Positions 18,394 through 26,920 of a stretch of 48,284 nt of DNA are shown piece after piece. The stretch lies in the NCBI RefSeq assembly GCF_006438875.1, contig NZ_RCZH01000028.1, positions 1 through 48,284 of the forward strand, in the 5' to 3' direction. The translations under genes were made by a program, and so were the position numbers. A model generated the notes under the pieces. The model searched no databases and was not told where the DNA came from. It saw only the letters and a list, made by a program, of their open reading frames with translations. The DNA comes from Flavobacterium pectinovorum (lineage in GTDB: Bacteria; Bacteroidota; Bacteroidia; Flavobacteriales; Flavobacteriaceae). The first letter of the stretch is position 1. Each line of letters opens with the position of its first letter.

Positions 18394-19266
18394 ATGCGGA
18401 AAAATAAAAATAAAATACCCGTTAATACGATGGATAATACTTTTAGCCTGGGTATTTCTATTGATAAAAATAGTATTAGTAAGACTGATTTTAGAACCAC
18501 ACAACAAAAAGAAGAAGCTACACAATCACATCGTGATGAAGGATTTACTTTTCACATCCTTGAAAAAGGAACGGTTATAATTGAGATTGATTTTGAAACT
18601 CATCATGTCACAGCGCCGGCAGTAGTATATCTACATCCGGATCAGGTGCATAGAATGCTGGATATTGATGATATTATTGTTTGCTCCTTATCCATTAATA
18701 GTGAAAATCTAAATACAGGATATCTTAAAATACTGGAAGAGCTTAATCCTGTAACGCCACTTTCCTTAGAAACAGAAGCTTATTCGATTGTTGCTGAGAG
18801 CTTTTTACTTTGTCTGAACTTTTACAGACAAAAAGAAAATAAGCTGTATTATCCTTTACTACGCGACAGTTGCAATACTTTTATTGGCTTTTTACTGTCA
18901 CAATTTTTAAATGTAATTAAACCGGAAGATAGTTTTTCGCGATCTGATACAGTAGCCAAAGCTTTCAGGAATTTACTCGAAAAGAATTACATTACTTTAA
19001 AACGACCGGGACAATATGCTGATTTGCTGAATATTTCGACTCCGTATCTTAACGAGTGTATAAAAGGCAGTACAGGTAATTCCGTTTCATACCTTATTCA
19101 GGAAAGAATTATTTTAGAAGCCAAACGACTCCTTTATCACACCGATAAGTCTGTAAAAGAAATTGCTTTTGAACTTGGCTATGCTGATTATCCTTATTTT
19201 ACAAGATTGTTTTCCAAAGTAACTGGGATTTCTGCAATGACATTCAGAAGAAAAAACTTCGATTAG
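18394..19266 (+). CDS. AraC family transcriptional regulator
   Basis: 290 residues. The N-terminal half is a cupin-like sensing domain (VIIEIDFETHHVTAPAVVYL, HPDQVHRM). The C-terminal 100 residues hold the two helix-turn-helix units of AraC/XylS proteins (QYADLLNISTPYLNECIKGSTG and SVKEIAFELGYADYPYFTRL, ending FSKVTGISAMTFR). The ATG at 18394 gives a lysine-rich N terminus; the in-frame ATG at 18430 is also possible. It is 80 bp upstream of the FAD monooxygenase gene on the same strand, so this monooxygenase is the likeliest target, possibly with autoregulation via the inverted repeat at 18308-18367. That link is inference from position. Confidence 0.92.
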   Translation: MRKNKNKIPVNTMDNTFSLGISIDKNSISKTDFRTTQQKEEATQSHRDEGFTFHILEKGTVIIEIDFETHHVTAPAVVYLHPDQVHRMLDIDDIIVCSLSINSENLNTGYLKILEELNPVTPLSLETEAYSIVAESFLLCLNFYRQKENKLYYPLLRDSCNTFIGFLLSQFLNVIKPEDSFSRSDTVAKAFRNLLEKNYITLKRPGQYADLLNISTPYLNECIKGSTGNSVSYLIQERIILEAKRLLYHTDKSVKEIAFELGYADYPYFTRLFSKVTGISAMTFRRKNFD

Positions 19267-19346
19267 TCCAATACCTTCTTTGATTTGCCATTTTTTTTAT
19301 GCTGTAAAGCGAGGAACTTTGCACTGTATTTAAATTAATGTAGAAA

Positions 19347-20462
19347 ATGGAATCAAATAAAAAAGTGCTGATAGTGGGTGCAAGTTTTGCCGGACTGATA
19401 ACAGCGTATTGGATGAATAAAATAGGTTATAAAGTTACTATTGTAGAAATTGCAACCGAACTTAAAAAAGGCGGTACACCAGTTGATATAAAAGGTGATA
19501 CAATTGAGATTGTGAAGCGAATGGGACTTTTTGAAGAGATAAAAAAACAAAGAGTTGGTCCTGAAAAATGGGAGTTTAAAAATGCCAGTGATGAAACAGG
19601 TCACAGCTTTATTTTGAGACAGCCCGGAGAAGAATTGCCGGATGATGAATTTGAAATCGAAAGGGATTCGTTACTAACTATGATGTATGATCAGGTAAAA
19701 AATGATGTGAAATTGGAGTTCAATAACAGCATCACGACATTGCATGAAACGGAGCATAATATCGAAGTATCTTTTAAAGACGGCTCTAAAGATCAATACG
19801 CTTATGTATTTGGATGTGACGGGATACACTCGGCGGTAAGGAAAATTTGGTTTGGCCCTGAAACGGATTATGCTCATTTTCTTGGACAATATTTTTCTAT
19901 AACTGTTGTAGACAAACTGTTGGTCGAGAACGGAACTTATCAAATGTATGCAGAACCGAATAAAGGTGCGGCGCTTTATGCCCATAATAATAAGACGGAT
20001 GTTATTTTTACTTTCAGGACAGAAAAAGAAATCAACTACGATTTTCGCAACCAAGAGCAATTAAAAGAGATTGTATCACAGCAAATGAACGATATGGGTT
20101 GGCGAGCTCATGAACTTCAGACGGAATTATTGAATTCAAGCTCATTTTACTTTGATGAATTTTGTCAGATAAAAATGCCATCCTGGACGAAAGGCAGAGT
20201 AGCATTGGTTGGTGATGCAGCTTATTGTGCTTCTCCGGCAGCAGGAATGGGAGGTTCACTGGCTATTATTGGAGCAACTGCGTTGGCTGATGCATTTGTA
20301 TTATATAAAGATGATTATCAATTAGCGTTTGATGCCTACAACAAGGATTTACGACCCTTTATTGAAGAAATACAGGCAGATGCTGTGCAGACTTTAGATA
20401 AACTATTACCAAATACGAAGGAAGAAGTAAAAGAAATGTGGGAAAACGGCATTTCTTTTTAA
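19347..20462 (+). CDS. FAD-dependent monooxygenase (TetX/PHBH-like)
   Basis: Cytoplasmic group A flavoprotein monooxygenase of 371 residues. It has an N-terminal dinucleotide fold (VLIVGASFAGLITAYWMNK), a middle FGCDGIHSAVRKI segment (DG motif binding FAD/NADPH) and a GD motif (GRVALVGDAAYCASPAAGMG). Relatives hydroxylate aromatic or polycyclic compounds, including tetracyclines for TetX; this sequence alone does not show such activity. It follows the AraC regulator by 80 bp and ends against a strong bidirectional terminator. Confidence 0.9.
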   Translation: MESNKKVLIVGASFAGLITAYWMNKIGYKVTIVEIATELKKGGTPVDIKGDTIEIVKRMGLFEEIKKQRVGPEKWEFKNASDETGHSFILRQPGEELPDDEFEIERDSLLTMMYDQVKNDVKLEFNNSITTLHETEHNIEVSFKDGSKDQYAYVFGCDGIHSAVRKIWFGPETDYAHFLGQYFSITVVDKLLVENGTYQMYAEPNKGAALYAHNNKTDVIFTFRTEKEINYDFRNQEQLKEIVSQQMNDMGWRAHELQTELLNSSSFYFDEFCQIKMPSWTKGRVALVGDAAYCASPAAGMGGSLAIIGATALADAFVLYKDDYQLAFDAYNKDLRPFIEEIQADAVQTLDKLLPNTKEEVKEMWENGISF

Positions 20463-20501
20463 CGATTATATTATCTGAATCTTCGCTGGTAACAAAAAAT
20501 T

Positions 20502-20538
20502 AAAAGCTCCAAAATCACGTGATTTTGGAGCTTTTTTT
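20502..20538. terminator. Bidirectional intrinsic terminator
   Basis: A perfect 17-bp palindrome arm (AAAAGCTCCAAAATCAC at 20502-20518) with its complement at 20519-20535 is followed by T residues to 20538. The A-run on the left serves as the T-run for the opposite strand. It sits between two convergent genes (stops at 20462 and 20573). Confidence 0.93.
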
Positions 20539-20572
20539 AAATATTGGACTTTGTCAATTATTATATAAAGAA

Positions 20573-21511
20573 TTAATTGATTTTAACCAAATGCGCTTCA
20601 ATAGCAGCTCTGTCTGATTCGTATTGTTCAGGAAGTTTTAAATTTTTTCCTAATTCTTCTAAACTTTCATCTACTGTAAAACCTGGGTTTTCTGTAGCGA
20701 TTTCAAATAAAACACCTCCTGGTTCTCTAAAATAAAGAGAGTGGAAATAATTTCTATCAATCTGAGGTGTAATAGACAATCCGTATTCTTCGATTTTTTC
20801 ACGAAAGTGCATTAAAATTTCGTCATTTTCTACACGGAAAGCTACGTGGTGAACAGATCCGTTTGCTACATGACCGCGTTTTTCATCAGCCAATTCTACC
20901 AAGTCAACAATTGCGGCATTTTCTACAGTATCAGTTGCATAACGGTAACGATTTACATCTTGATCGATCAATTTATAACCAAATATTTCGGTTAAAATTG
21001 CAGCAGTTGCTTTTATGCTGTTTAATGTTAAAGTGATATTGTGGAAACCTCTTGTAGCCACATCAGCTTTTACTTCGTCTGTTTCCCAAGGTTTTCTGTT
21101 ATCGCCTGTTTTAGATTCGATTAATTCTAATTTTAAACCATCCGGATCTAAGAAAGTAAGATATTTTTCACCGAATTTTTCAGCCGGTTTGTTGTAAATT
21201 ACATTGTATTGTTCAAAACGTTTCTGCCAGAAATCAAGGCTTCCTTTTGGAACTGAATATCCAATTTCTGTTGCCATTCCTGAACCTTTTCTTCCTTGTT
21301 GAATTCCTTCTCCCCAAGGGAAAAAAGTTAAGATTGTTCCGGCACTTCCTACTTCATCACCAAAGTAAAAATGATAGGTTCCCGGATCATCAAAATTCAC
21401 CGTTTTTTTAATGAAACGTAATCCTAATATGTTAGAGTAAAAGTTGAAATTACGTTTTGCGTCACCTGCAATTGCAGTAATATGGTGTAAGCCTAAAATT
21501 TTATTTTCCAT
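20573..21511 (-). CDS. Ring-cleaving dioxygenase, VOC family (MhqO/MhqA-like)
   Basis: 312 residues with two vicinal-oxygen-chelate modules. Metal ligands can be placed at H9 or H10 (LGLHHITAIAGD), at SVHHVAFRVEN in the second half and at VLFEIATE. The N-terminal LHHITAIAGDAKRNFNFYS pattern is typical of proteins annotated as ring-cleaving dioxygenase and related to MhqO, a hydroquinone-specific enzyme of the Bacillus quinone-stress regulon. It is followed on the same strand by no other gene and shares a promoter element with the chloroperoxidase-like gene at 26921-27739. Its substrate is not known; quinones or catechols are the obvious candidates. Confidence 0.9.
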   Translation of the reverse strand: MENKILGLHHITAIAGDAKRNFNFYSNILGLRFIKKTVNFDDPGTYHFYFGDEVGSAGTILTFFPWGEGIQQGRKGSGMATEIGYSVPKGSLDFWQKRFEQYNVIYNKPAEKFGEKYLTFLDPDGLKLELIESKTGDNRKPWETDEVKADVATRGFHNITLTLNSIKATAAILTEIFGYKLIDQDVNRYRYATDTVENAAIVDLVELADEKRGHVANGSVHHVAFRVENDEILMHFREKIEEYGLSITPQIDRNYFHSLYFREPGGVLFEIATENPGFTVDESLEELGKNLKLPEQYESDRAAIEAHLVKIN

Positions 21512-21549
21512 GGTTTTTATATATTAAATTTGTTATTGATTTTCTTATA

Positions 21550-21596
21550 CAAATTTACGTCTGTTATACTTCTGCATCGATTAACCTAGATTAAGA
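21550..21596 (-). promoter_or_regulatory. Promoter with palindromic element ahead of the dioxygenase gene
   Basis: On the minus strand, TTAATCTAGGTTAA (core 21581-21594) is followed by exactly 19 nt and then TAAATTTG (21557-21550), a match to the Bacteroidota -7 box TAnnTTTG. The gene starts at 21511. No -33 TTG is evident at the usual distance; the palindrome occupies that position, which fits an activator site. The same layout recurs at 27774-27820. Confidence 0.7.
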
Positions 21597-21622
21597 AATA
21601 AAAAGCCATTAAGTTTAGGTTC

Positions 21623-21973
21623 TTACAATTTTATAAATATTGATTTTCGAAGTTTTGGCTCAATATTTTTTGTTTTGTGTCCTTTTCCTGTGGTGTCTTC
21701 CACCAATAGAATTGATCCGGTATTGAATATTCTTTTTTCGCCTAGTGACGTTTCGATTTCTACGCCGCCTTCCAGTAAAATAATATATTGACGGTCCGGT
21801 GCATTATGAAAATCGTAATCGTAAGATGGAAGAACTTCTCTAAAAACAATTGATTTCACTGGTTCATCATCAGATAAAAAACCAATATCACCATTATTTT
21901 TCAACGGAACTTCGAAGTCTTCAAAATGACTTTCGCCGTTTGTATCACTGTAAACACGTGTTATCTGAATCAT
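21623..21973 (-). CDS. Small cupin-domain protein
   Basis: 116 residues with a single cupin fold: FHNAPDRQYIILLEGGVEIETSLGE (motif 1 region) and FNTGSILLVEDTTGKGH (motif 2 with the late His). Only a few of the usual metal-binding histidines are present, so it may be a binding or structural protein. The ATG at 21973 overlaps the TAA of the esterase gene by one base (TAATG), so translation is very likely coupled to that gene. Function unknown; a role in the same detoxification pathway is inferred. Confidence 0.85.
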   Translation of the reverse strand: MIQITRVYSDTNGESHFEDFEVPLKNNGDIGFLSDDEPVKSIVFREVLPSYDYDFHNAPDRQYIILLEGGVEIETSLGEKRIFNTGSILLVEDTTGKGHKTKNIEPKLRKSIFIKL

Positions 21974-22593
21974 TATTTTTTTCTAAAAACAAGTTCGTTA
22001 GCCAAATCAATTTCGTTCTGACTGATGGTATGTCCCATATTTGGGTAGATTTTTTTTGTAACCGATGCGCCCATTTTTTTAAGAAGCGCTTCTGTTTCAT
22101 TTACTCTTTCAACAGGAACATGAAAATCTGGATCGCTCGTTCCGATAAAAATTGGTGTGTTTTCAAAATTTCCTTCGTAATGATCTTCATAAACCTTATC
22201 GCCAATAAGTCCACCTGTAAAGGCAACAACGCCTCCATATTTGGCAGCATTTCTGGCTGTAAATTCCAAAGCAAGACAAGCTCCCTGTGAAAACCCTAGA
22301 AAATAGATATTCTCTTTTTCGATTCCGTTTTGCTGAATCGCCACCATAACTTGGTGAATCGCCTCTAATGATTTTGAAAACGAAGGTTCATTCTCTTCAA
22401 TTGGTACTAAAAACGAATACGGATACCACGTTCTGTTTTCTGCCTGAGGTGCCACCAATGCAAAATCATCGACCTTAAGATGTCTTGAAACTGAAAGAAT
22501 ATCATGAGCGCCTGCACCACGTCCGTGAATCATAATCAAAGCCTTTTTAGCTTGATCTAAAGGCACGCCGTCAGTTATAATTTCTGTATTCAT
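21973..22593 (-). CDS. Phospholipase/carboxylesterase family alpha/beta hydrolase (MhqD-like)
   Basis: 206 residues with the fold of bacterial carboxylesterases: MIHGRGAGAHDIL oxyanion region, nucleophile S102 (FLGFSQGACLAL), acid D154 or D156 (GTSDPDFHVPVERV) and H188 (YPNMGHTIS). The family includes MhqD of the methylhydroquinone-responsive regulon and short-chain esterases. Its start at 22593 is the only good ATG. It is the first gene of a two-gene unit with the cupin, transcribed towards the ring-cleaving dioxygenase. The association of an MhqD-like and an MhqO-like protein suggests a quinone or aromatic electrophile response, although no MarR-type MhqR regulator is seen nearby. Confidence 0.9.
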   Translation of the reverse strand: MNTEIITDGVPLDQAKKALIMIHGRGAGAHDILSVSRHLKVDDFALVAPQAENRTWYPYSFLVPIEENEPSFSKSLEAIHQVMVAIQQNGIEKENIYFLGFSQGACLALEFTARNAAKYGGVVAFTGGLIGDKVYEDHYEGNFENTPIFIGTSDPDFHVPVERVNETEALLKKMGASVTKKIYPNMGHTISQNEIDLANELVFRKK

Positions 22594-22776
22594 GAGTTTT
22601 ATTTTTTTATTAATATTTTTTGTAATGCTAATTTTTCACGCAGATTTTAATTCTTTTCAGGAGCTAATCCCGCTATCCGTTCCAATCTTTTATGTCCGCC
22701 GCGGCAGACATAAAAGGATTTTCACTTCTATCGGGGCTATGGCAATCATTTCCATAAGAGTATTTTCGTTCAGTTT

Positions 22777-22889
22777 GTCATTTCGACCAGAGGGAGAAAT
22801 CACACTAGAAATTCGACAAAGATTGGCGATTTTGATTAACGATTTTGATTGTCGAATTTCTAGTGTGATTTCTCGTTCCTCGAAATGAC
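22777..22889. repeat. Palindromic dispersed repeat
   Basis: The outer ends GTCATTTCGA and TCGAAATGAC and the inner arms GAGAAATCACACTAGAAATT / AATTTCTAGTGTGATTTCTC are near-perfect complements around a 30-bp centre with AAAGATTGGCGATT. The 113-bp element lies in the 320-bp gap between the esterase start (22593) and the GNAT stop (22914). Open frames across it have no protein features. Confidence 0.85.
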
Positions 22890-22913
22890 AGACTTTGGGG
22901 ATAAAAGAATCAA

Positions 22914-23204
22914 TTACTTTTTCCAAATATCTTGATACTCATCCGGATGTTTTTTGAATTGTGCGTGTACGTATGGACAAAGCGGTAAAACCATCAAATT
23001 ATGAGCACGTACATACGATGTCATTTCGTCCAGCAGTTTTTTTGCGTAACCTTTTCCTTCGGCTTCCGGTTCAACTCCTGTATGGTAAACGGTTAATAAA
23101 TCGTCTTTGATACTTACGGTCATTTCGCCTAATTTTTTATCATCGACATAAAGATTAAAAGCGCCATGTTTTTTTTCGTTTAATTCCAGTTTTATAGTTT
23201 CCAT
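22914..23204 (-). CDS. Small GNAT N-acetyltransferase (NATD1/YidJ-like)
   Basis: 96 residues covering the short acetyltransferase fold of PF14542. It has KHGAFNLYVDDKKLGEMTV in the first half, HTGVEPEAEGKGYAKKLLDE with the acetyl-CoA-binding loop (EGKGYAKKL), and the family signature LPLCPYVHAQFKKHPDEY at the C terminus. The length is normal for this mini-GNAT group. Acetyl acceptor unknown. It stands between two repeat-rich gaps, so it is probably transcribed alone. Confidence 0.92.
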   Translation of the reverse strand: METIKLELNEKKHGAFNLYVDDKKLGEMTVSIKDDLLTVYHTGVEPEAEGKGYAKKLLDEMTSYVRAHNLMVLPLCPYVHAQFKKHPDEYQDIWKK

Positions 23205-23303
23205 ATATTTTATAGTATTGTTTTAGCAGATAAAAAAGAACCAATATTCATATCTTAAAGATACTATATTAGAAGAAATCTGCAATTTTAAATGTGTGTT
23301 TGG

Positions 23304-23969
23304 TTAGTTTTCGCGGTGGTAATAATAACAAATAATCATTGCAACTCCCGGAAAAACCAAAGTTCCTAATCCGAAAAATTTTCCGGCAACGGCTCCTAAA
23401 AAACAACCTACAAGAAAGCCAATTATGGTCACTAATTGTTTTTTGAAACTTAAAAGTACATCAACATCTTTTAATCCGTTTTTTAATAAATTTCCTAGAT
23501 CAAGAGAAGCCTGTGTAACATTTCCTGTCATCATGGTTGTTGGGCCGTGTGTTTCTTTGGTATACAATTTTCCAAAAGCATTCTGAAGTCCCATTGCAAA
23601 TACGGTTGTCATTGCAATGGTGTAAATCGTCCATTGTGAAACAATTCCTAAATAGCCAAAAACGTAACAAGCAATACCGCTTAAAACCAATATAATACCT
23701 TCCCAAAATAAAATAGAATACCGATTTGTTGCTTTTAATGCAATTCGTCCTCCAACAATTACGGCTAAAATAAAAACAGGAAAGGTGAGGAGTTTTACCC
23801 ACGCATGCAAATCTGAACCTTTGATAATTTGATAAGCAAAGACAATAAAGTTACCTGTAACGTGCGCCGAAAATATCGAATCTGCTGCGACAAAAGTTAC
23901 CGTGTCGCAATATCCGGCTATCATCGTGAGAAGCAGGGTAACGTACCAAATGTTTTTTTGAATTTCCAT
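23304..23969 (-). CDS. YoaK/DUF1275 family membrane protein
   Basis: 221 residues with about six membrane segments. Recognisable DUF1275 features are GYCDTVTFVAADSIFSAHVTGN near the N terminus and FAMGLQNAFGKLYTKETHGPTTMMTGNVTQASLDLG in the second half (written here as positions about 25-46 and 124-160). The biochemical role of the family is not established. It starts 30 bp after the DoxX stop, so the two membrane protein genes form an operon. Confidence 0.9.
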   Translation of the reverse strand: MEIQKNIWYVTLLLTMIAGYCDTVTFVAADSIFSAHVTGNFIVFAYQIIKGSDLHAWVKLLTFPVFILAVIVGGRIALKATNRYSILFWEGIILVLSGIACYVFGYLGIVSQWTIYTIAMTTVFAMGLQNAFGKLYTKETHGPTTMMTGNVTQASLDLGNLLKNGLKDVDVLLSFKKQLVTIIGFLVGCFLGAVAGKFFGLGTLVFPGVAMIICYYYHREN

Positions 23970-23999
23970 AATTTTTAGTTGAGGTGAATACGAAGCATT

Positions 24000-24428
24000 T
24001 TAAATTTGGTTGAATAAATAATAATCCAGTGAATATTTTCCTGCTCCAAGCGCAAGAATTAATAATAAGGACAAAGTATACATATAAGGAACGTCGCGTA
24101 CTTCGAGCGAATCTTTTCTATGCACCACAAAATATCCTACGGCTGTCACACCAATTGTTGGAAGAACTGCAAGTCGGGTTCCGATGCCCAGAATAATTAA
24201 AAACGGAACTACAGTGTCGGAAAAAGTGGCTACTAATCCGTTTAATTTTTCAGGTAAATACAACGGATTTGGAACATGTTCTTTTTGTCCGTTTTCAACT
24301 CTGAATTTCTTCATTCCATGAACTCTGAAAAGTTCTACTGCCAATAATATTCTAAATAGTAAAATTGCAGCATTATTGAAGGATGTTCCTAAATCGGAAT
24401 AAAGGATTTGTTTTATAATTTCAGTCAT
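24000..24428 (-). CDS. DoxX family membrane protein
   Basis: 142 residues with four predicted membrane helices. The pattern LLFRILLAVELFRVHGMKKF, then VPFLIILGIGTRLAVLPTIG, then a charged loop and LSLLLILALGAGKYSLDYYL is that of DoxX/DoxD proteins, which are linked to quinone-dependent oxidation or respiratory-stress membrane complexes in some bacteria. It is the first gene of a pair with yoaK-like 23304-23969. A MITE-like repeat separates it from the amidohydrolase gene upstream. Confidence 0.88.
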   Translation of the reverse strand: MTEIIKQILYSDLGTSFNNAAILLFRILLAVELFRVHGMKKFRVENGQKEHVPNPLYLPEKLNGLVATFSDTVVPFLIILGIGTRLAVLPTIGVTAVGYFVVHRKDSLEVRDVPYMYTLSLLLILALGAGKYSLDYYLFNQI

Positions 24429-24463
24429 TTTATTTTAAGTTTAACCCGTTGGGGGATTTTTTT

Positions 24464-24601
24464 AAACACATAGAGACATAGATTTTGCATTCTCAAAAAA
24501 GGCGTTTCACTTATTTAAAACACACAGAGTTAGCTATGTGAAAGAAATAGGTTTCTTTTCAGCACTCTTTTTTACACATAAAAGCTATGTTTCTATGTGT
24601 T
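24464..24601. repeat. Dispersed MITE-like repeat, copy B
   Basis: 138 bp with terminal inverted repeats AAACACATAGAGACATAG (24464-24481) and CTATGTTTCTATGTGTT (24585-24601). Read on the minus strand it aligns with copy A at 14499-14685, which carries about 50 extra bases in the middle. It fills most of the gap between the DoxX and amidohydrolase genes. Confidence 0.78.
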
Positions 24602-24638
24602 GAAAAACTTTTTATTAATTACATGCAATGCGATATGT

Positions 24639-26525
24639 TTAAAAGGCAAAGCAAGAACACCCAAGCGCTCCCCAAAATGCGTTATAATTATTTACCGGCA
24701 CGTTGCTCATTCTGGCAATATCGTGGCTATGAGCATGAACATCACAACTGCCGCTACAACTGTGTATTTGCGAAGTCAGACTTGGTTTTGCATCTGCTTT
24801 TGCGTTCTTTTCAATGGCGCTCTGCAAGTTACTTTTACTTGGGTAACCATTGTAAATATTGGTTGGAGACCAGTCTGGCAAAATCGGAATATGAGGTGGA
24901 GAAAAAGAGGAGAAATCTCCATTTGCATACACAATTTTTCCATCGACAATAGTCAAATCAGCTTCAATTTTTTTAATGTCTTCGTCATCGATAGTAAAAT
25001 AATCACTATCCAAAACCACTAAATCAGCGAACATTCCGGTTCTAATATCTCCTTTCTTAGCTTGTTCCTGAGAGAACCAGGCGCTTCCTCTGGTGTATAA
25101 TTCTAATGCGGTTTCTCGGCTTAATTTGCTTTCATTGTACAACTGTAAACCTCCAACCGTTTTTCCGGCGGTCATCCAATACATAGAAACCCACGGATTG
25201 TAACTGCTTACTCTTGTTGCATCAGAACCTCCACCAACAGGAACTTCCATTTCAAGCATTTTTTTAATTGGCGGAGTATTTTCGGCTGCTTTTGCTCCGT
25301 ATCGATCTGTGAAATATTCGCCCTGATACGCCATTCTGCTTTGCACTGCGATTCCTCCACCTAAATTTTTGACACGTTCGATATTACGTTCGTCAATGGT
25401 TTCGGCGTGATCAAATATCCATGGTAATCCGTTAAATGGAATTTCCTGATTGATCTTTTCAAATACATTTAAGAATCTTGTAATACTTTCGTTATACGTT
25501 GCGTGAAGTCTAAACGGCCAGCGATTTTCTACCAAAAGGCGTACTACTTTTTCCAATTCTGCTTCCATGTTTTCAGGAAGATCGGGTCTTGGCTGTAGGA
25601 AATCCTCAAAATCGGCAGCAGAAAAAACTAACATTTCACCTGCGCCATTATGGCGGTACATATCGTCTCCCTGATATAATTTTACGGTATCAATCCAATC
25701 TTCAAAATCTTCAAATTCGTGTTTTGGTTTTTGAGTGAAAAGATTATAAGCAATTCTAACGGTTAATTGTTTTTTCTCATTTAATTCATTTACGACTTTA
25801 TAATCATCCGGAAAATTCTGAAATCCACCTCCGGCATCAATAACACTTGTGATTCCAAAACGATTCAGTTCTTTCATAAAATGACGCGTCGAATTGATCT
25901 GATGCTCATAAGAAAGTGTTGGTCCTTTTGCTAAAGTCGAATACAAAATCATAGCGTTTGGAGTCGCAATAATAAGCCCCGTTGGTTCTCCTTTAGAATC
26001 TCTTTCGATTTGTCCTCCGGGAGGTGCTGGTGTATTTTTGGTATAACCAACTGCTTTTAGTGCGGCTCTGTTCATAATGGCTCTGTCATACAAATGCAGA
26101 ATAAAAACAGGAGTTTCCGGTGCAATCGCATTGATTTCTTCCAAAGTAGGCATTCTGCGTTCAGCAAATTGAAACTCAGACCAACCGCCCACAACACGAA
26201 CCCATTGCGGATTTGGTGTGCGATCGACTTGCTCTTTCAGCATTCTAAGTGCATCTGCCAAAGAAGGAACGCCATCCCAGCGCAATTCCAGATTATAATT
26301 TAAACCACCACGTATAAGGTGAATGTGTGAATCGTTGATTCCCGGAACGACTCTTTTATTCTGAAGGTCGATTATTTTCGTTTCCTCAGAGGCAAATTCC
26401 ATTACATTACTGTCATTTCCAACTGCAATAAATTTTCCGTCTTTGATTGCTACCGCTGTAATATTTGGAGTTTCAGGATTGAAACTATGAATTTTACCGT
26501 TGAATAAAATTAGATCTGCTTTCAT
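24639..26525 (-). CDS. Amidohydrolase (YtcJ-like, Amidohydro_3) with Cys/His-rich tail
   Basis: 628 residues. Metal-dependent hydrolase with an N-terminal beta-sandwich (MKADLILFNGKIHSF), HxH at H67/H69 (GINDSHIHLIRGG), a metal-site histidine in RLHATYNES, DHAETIDERN, and the catalytic-Asp region VGGGSDATRVSSYNPW, then the return of the beta-sandwich (GMFADLVVLDSDYF). Related proteins are annotated as exoenzyme or N-substituted formamide/cyclic-amide hydrolases; substrate unknown. The last 47 residues are unusual: C590, C594, C623 and C625 with H588, H597, H599 and H601, ending GCSCFAF, a possible extra metal site. The small gene upstream ends 10 bp before its start, so the two are cotranscribed. 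Confidence 0.9.
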   Translation of the reverse strand: MKADLILFNGKIHSFNPETPNITAVAIKDGKFIAVGNDSNVMEFASEETKIIDLQNKRVVPGINDSHIHLIRGGLNYNLELRWDGVPSLADALRMLKEQVDRTPNPQWVRVVGGWSEFQFAERRMPTLEEINAIAPETPVFILHLYDRAIMNRAALKAVGYTKNTPAPPGGQIERDSKGEPTGLIIATPNAMILYSTLAKGPTLSYEHQINSTRHFMKELNRFGITSVIDAGGGFQNFPDDYKVVNELNEKKQLTVRIAYNLFTQKPKHEFEDFEDWIDTVKLYQGDDMYRHNGAGEMLVFSAADFEDFLQPRPDLPENMEAELEKVVRLLVENRWPFRLHATYNESITRFLNVFEKINQEIPFNGLPWIFDHAETIDERNIERVKNLGGGIAVQSRMAYQGEYFTDRYGAKAAENTPPIKKMLEMEVPVGGGSDATRVSSYNPWVSMYWMTAGKTVGGLQLYNESKLSRETALELYTRGSAWFSQEQAKKGDIRTGMFADLVVLDSDYFTIDDEDIKKIEADLTIVDGKIVYANGDFSSFSPPHIPILPDWSPTNIYNGYPSKSNLQSAIEKNAKADAKPSLTSQIHSCSGSCDVHAHSHDIARMSNVPVNNYNAFWGALGCSCFAF

Positions 26526-26535
26526 AAAATTAGTT

Positions 26536-26853
26536 TTAGTGTGTTGAAAGTTTTTTGATCATTTCGGCAGAAACTGAATCTGCATAGATGCCAAAAGCGC
26601 TGGTTAAAACACCTTTTATATTATAAATCTCGGATATAATTCCGTAAACAATATCTTCATCACCGGGATCTGTATCTCCTTCAAAACGAAATAAATATTC
26701 AATTTTGAAATCATCAGGTGACATGGTTTGTGTGTTATTGTTGTAACGGATACAGTTTTCGTCCAGATTAAAGTTTTCTGTAAAACCTTGCTGATTAAGC
26801 CATTGTAAGGCTTCGGTAACGGTATCAAAAGCGGGTTGTTGAATTGAGTTCAT
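26536..26853 (-). CDS. Small conserved protein, function unknown
   Basis: 105 residues, acidic, no membrane segment. The pattern TVTEALQWLNQQGFTENFNL, then DFKIEYLFRFEGDTDPGDEDIVYGI and a C-terminal SAFGIYADSVSAEMIKKL, recalls a widespread Bacteroidota family that databases sometimes label phosphoribosylpyrophosphate synthetase. It has none of the PRPP synthetase motifs, and that name should not be trusted. It starts the two-gene unit with the amidohydrolase and follows a hairpin. Confidence 0.8.
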   Translation of the reverse strand: MNSIQQPAFDTVTEALQWLNQQGFTENFNLDENCIRYNNNTQTMSPDDFKIEYLFRFEGDTDPGDEDIVYGIISEIYNIKGVLTSAFGIYADSVSAEMIKKLSTH

Positions 26854-26867
26854 AGTTTGGAGTGATT

Positions 26868-26896
26868 AACTGCCTGTAAACAAATTACAGGCAGTT
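26868..26896 (-). terminator. Hairpin after the chloroperoxidase-like gene
   Basis: A perfect 12-bp stem (AACTGCCTGTAA at 26868-26879, complement at 26885-26896, 5-nt loop) lies 24 bp after the stop of the hydrolase gene at 26921, which is transcribed leftward. The T-run after it is weak on that strand. Confidence 0.65.
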
Positions 26897-26920
26897 TGAT
26901 TAGTTTTAAGAAATATCAGC

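Noticed and set aside
22592..22926. Two overlapping small open frames on opposite strands
   Set aside because: They run across the palindromic repeat at 22777-22889 and their protein sequences only mirror the repeat arms.
26536..26853. Phosphoribosylpyrophosphate synthetase
   Set aside because: The name is common for similar small proteins, but the sequence lacks the PRPP-binding loop and is far too short.
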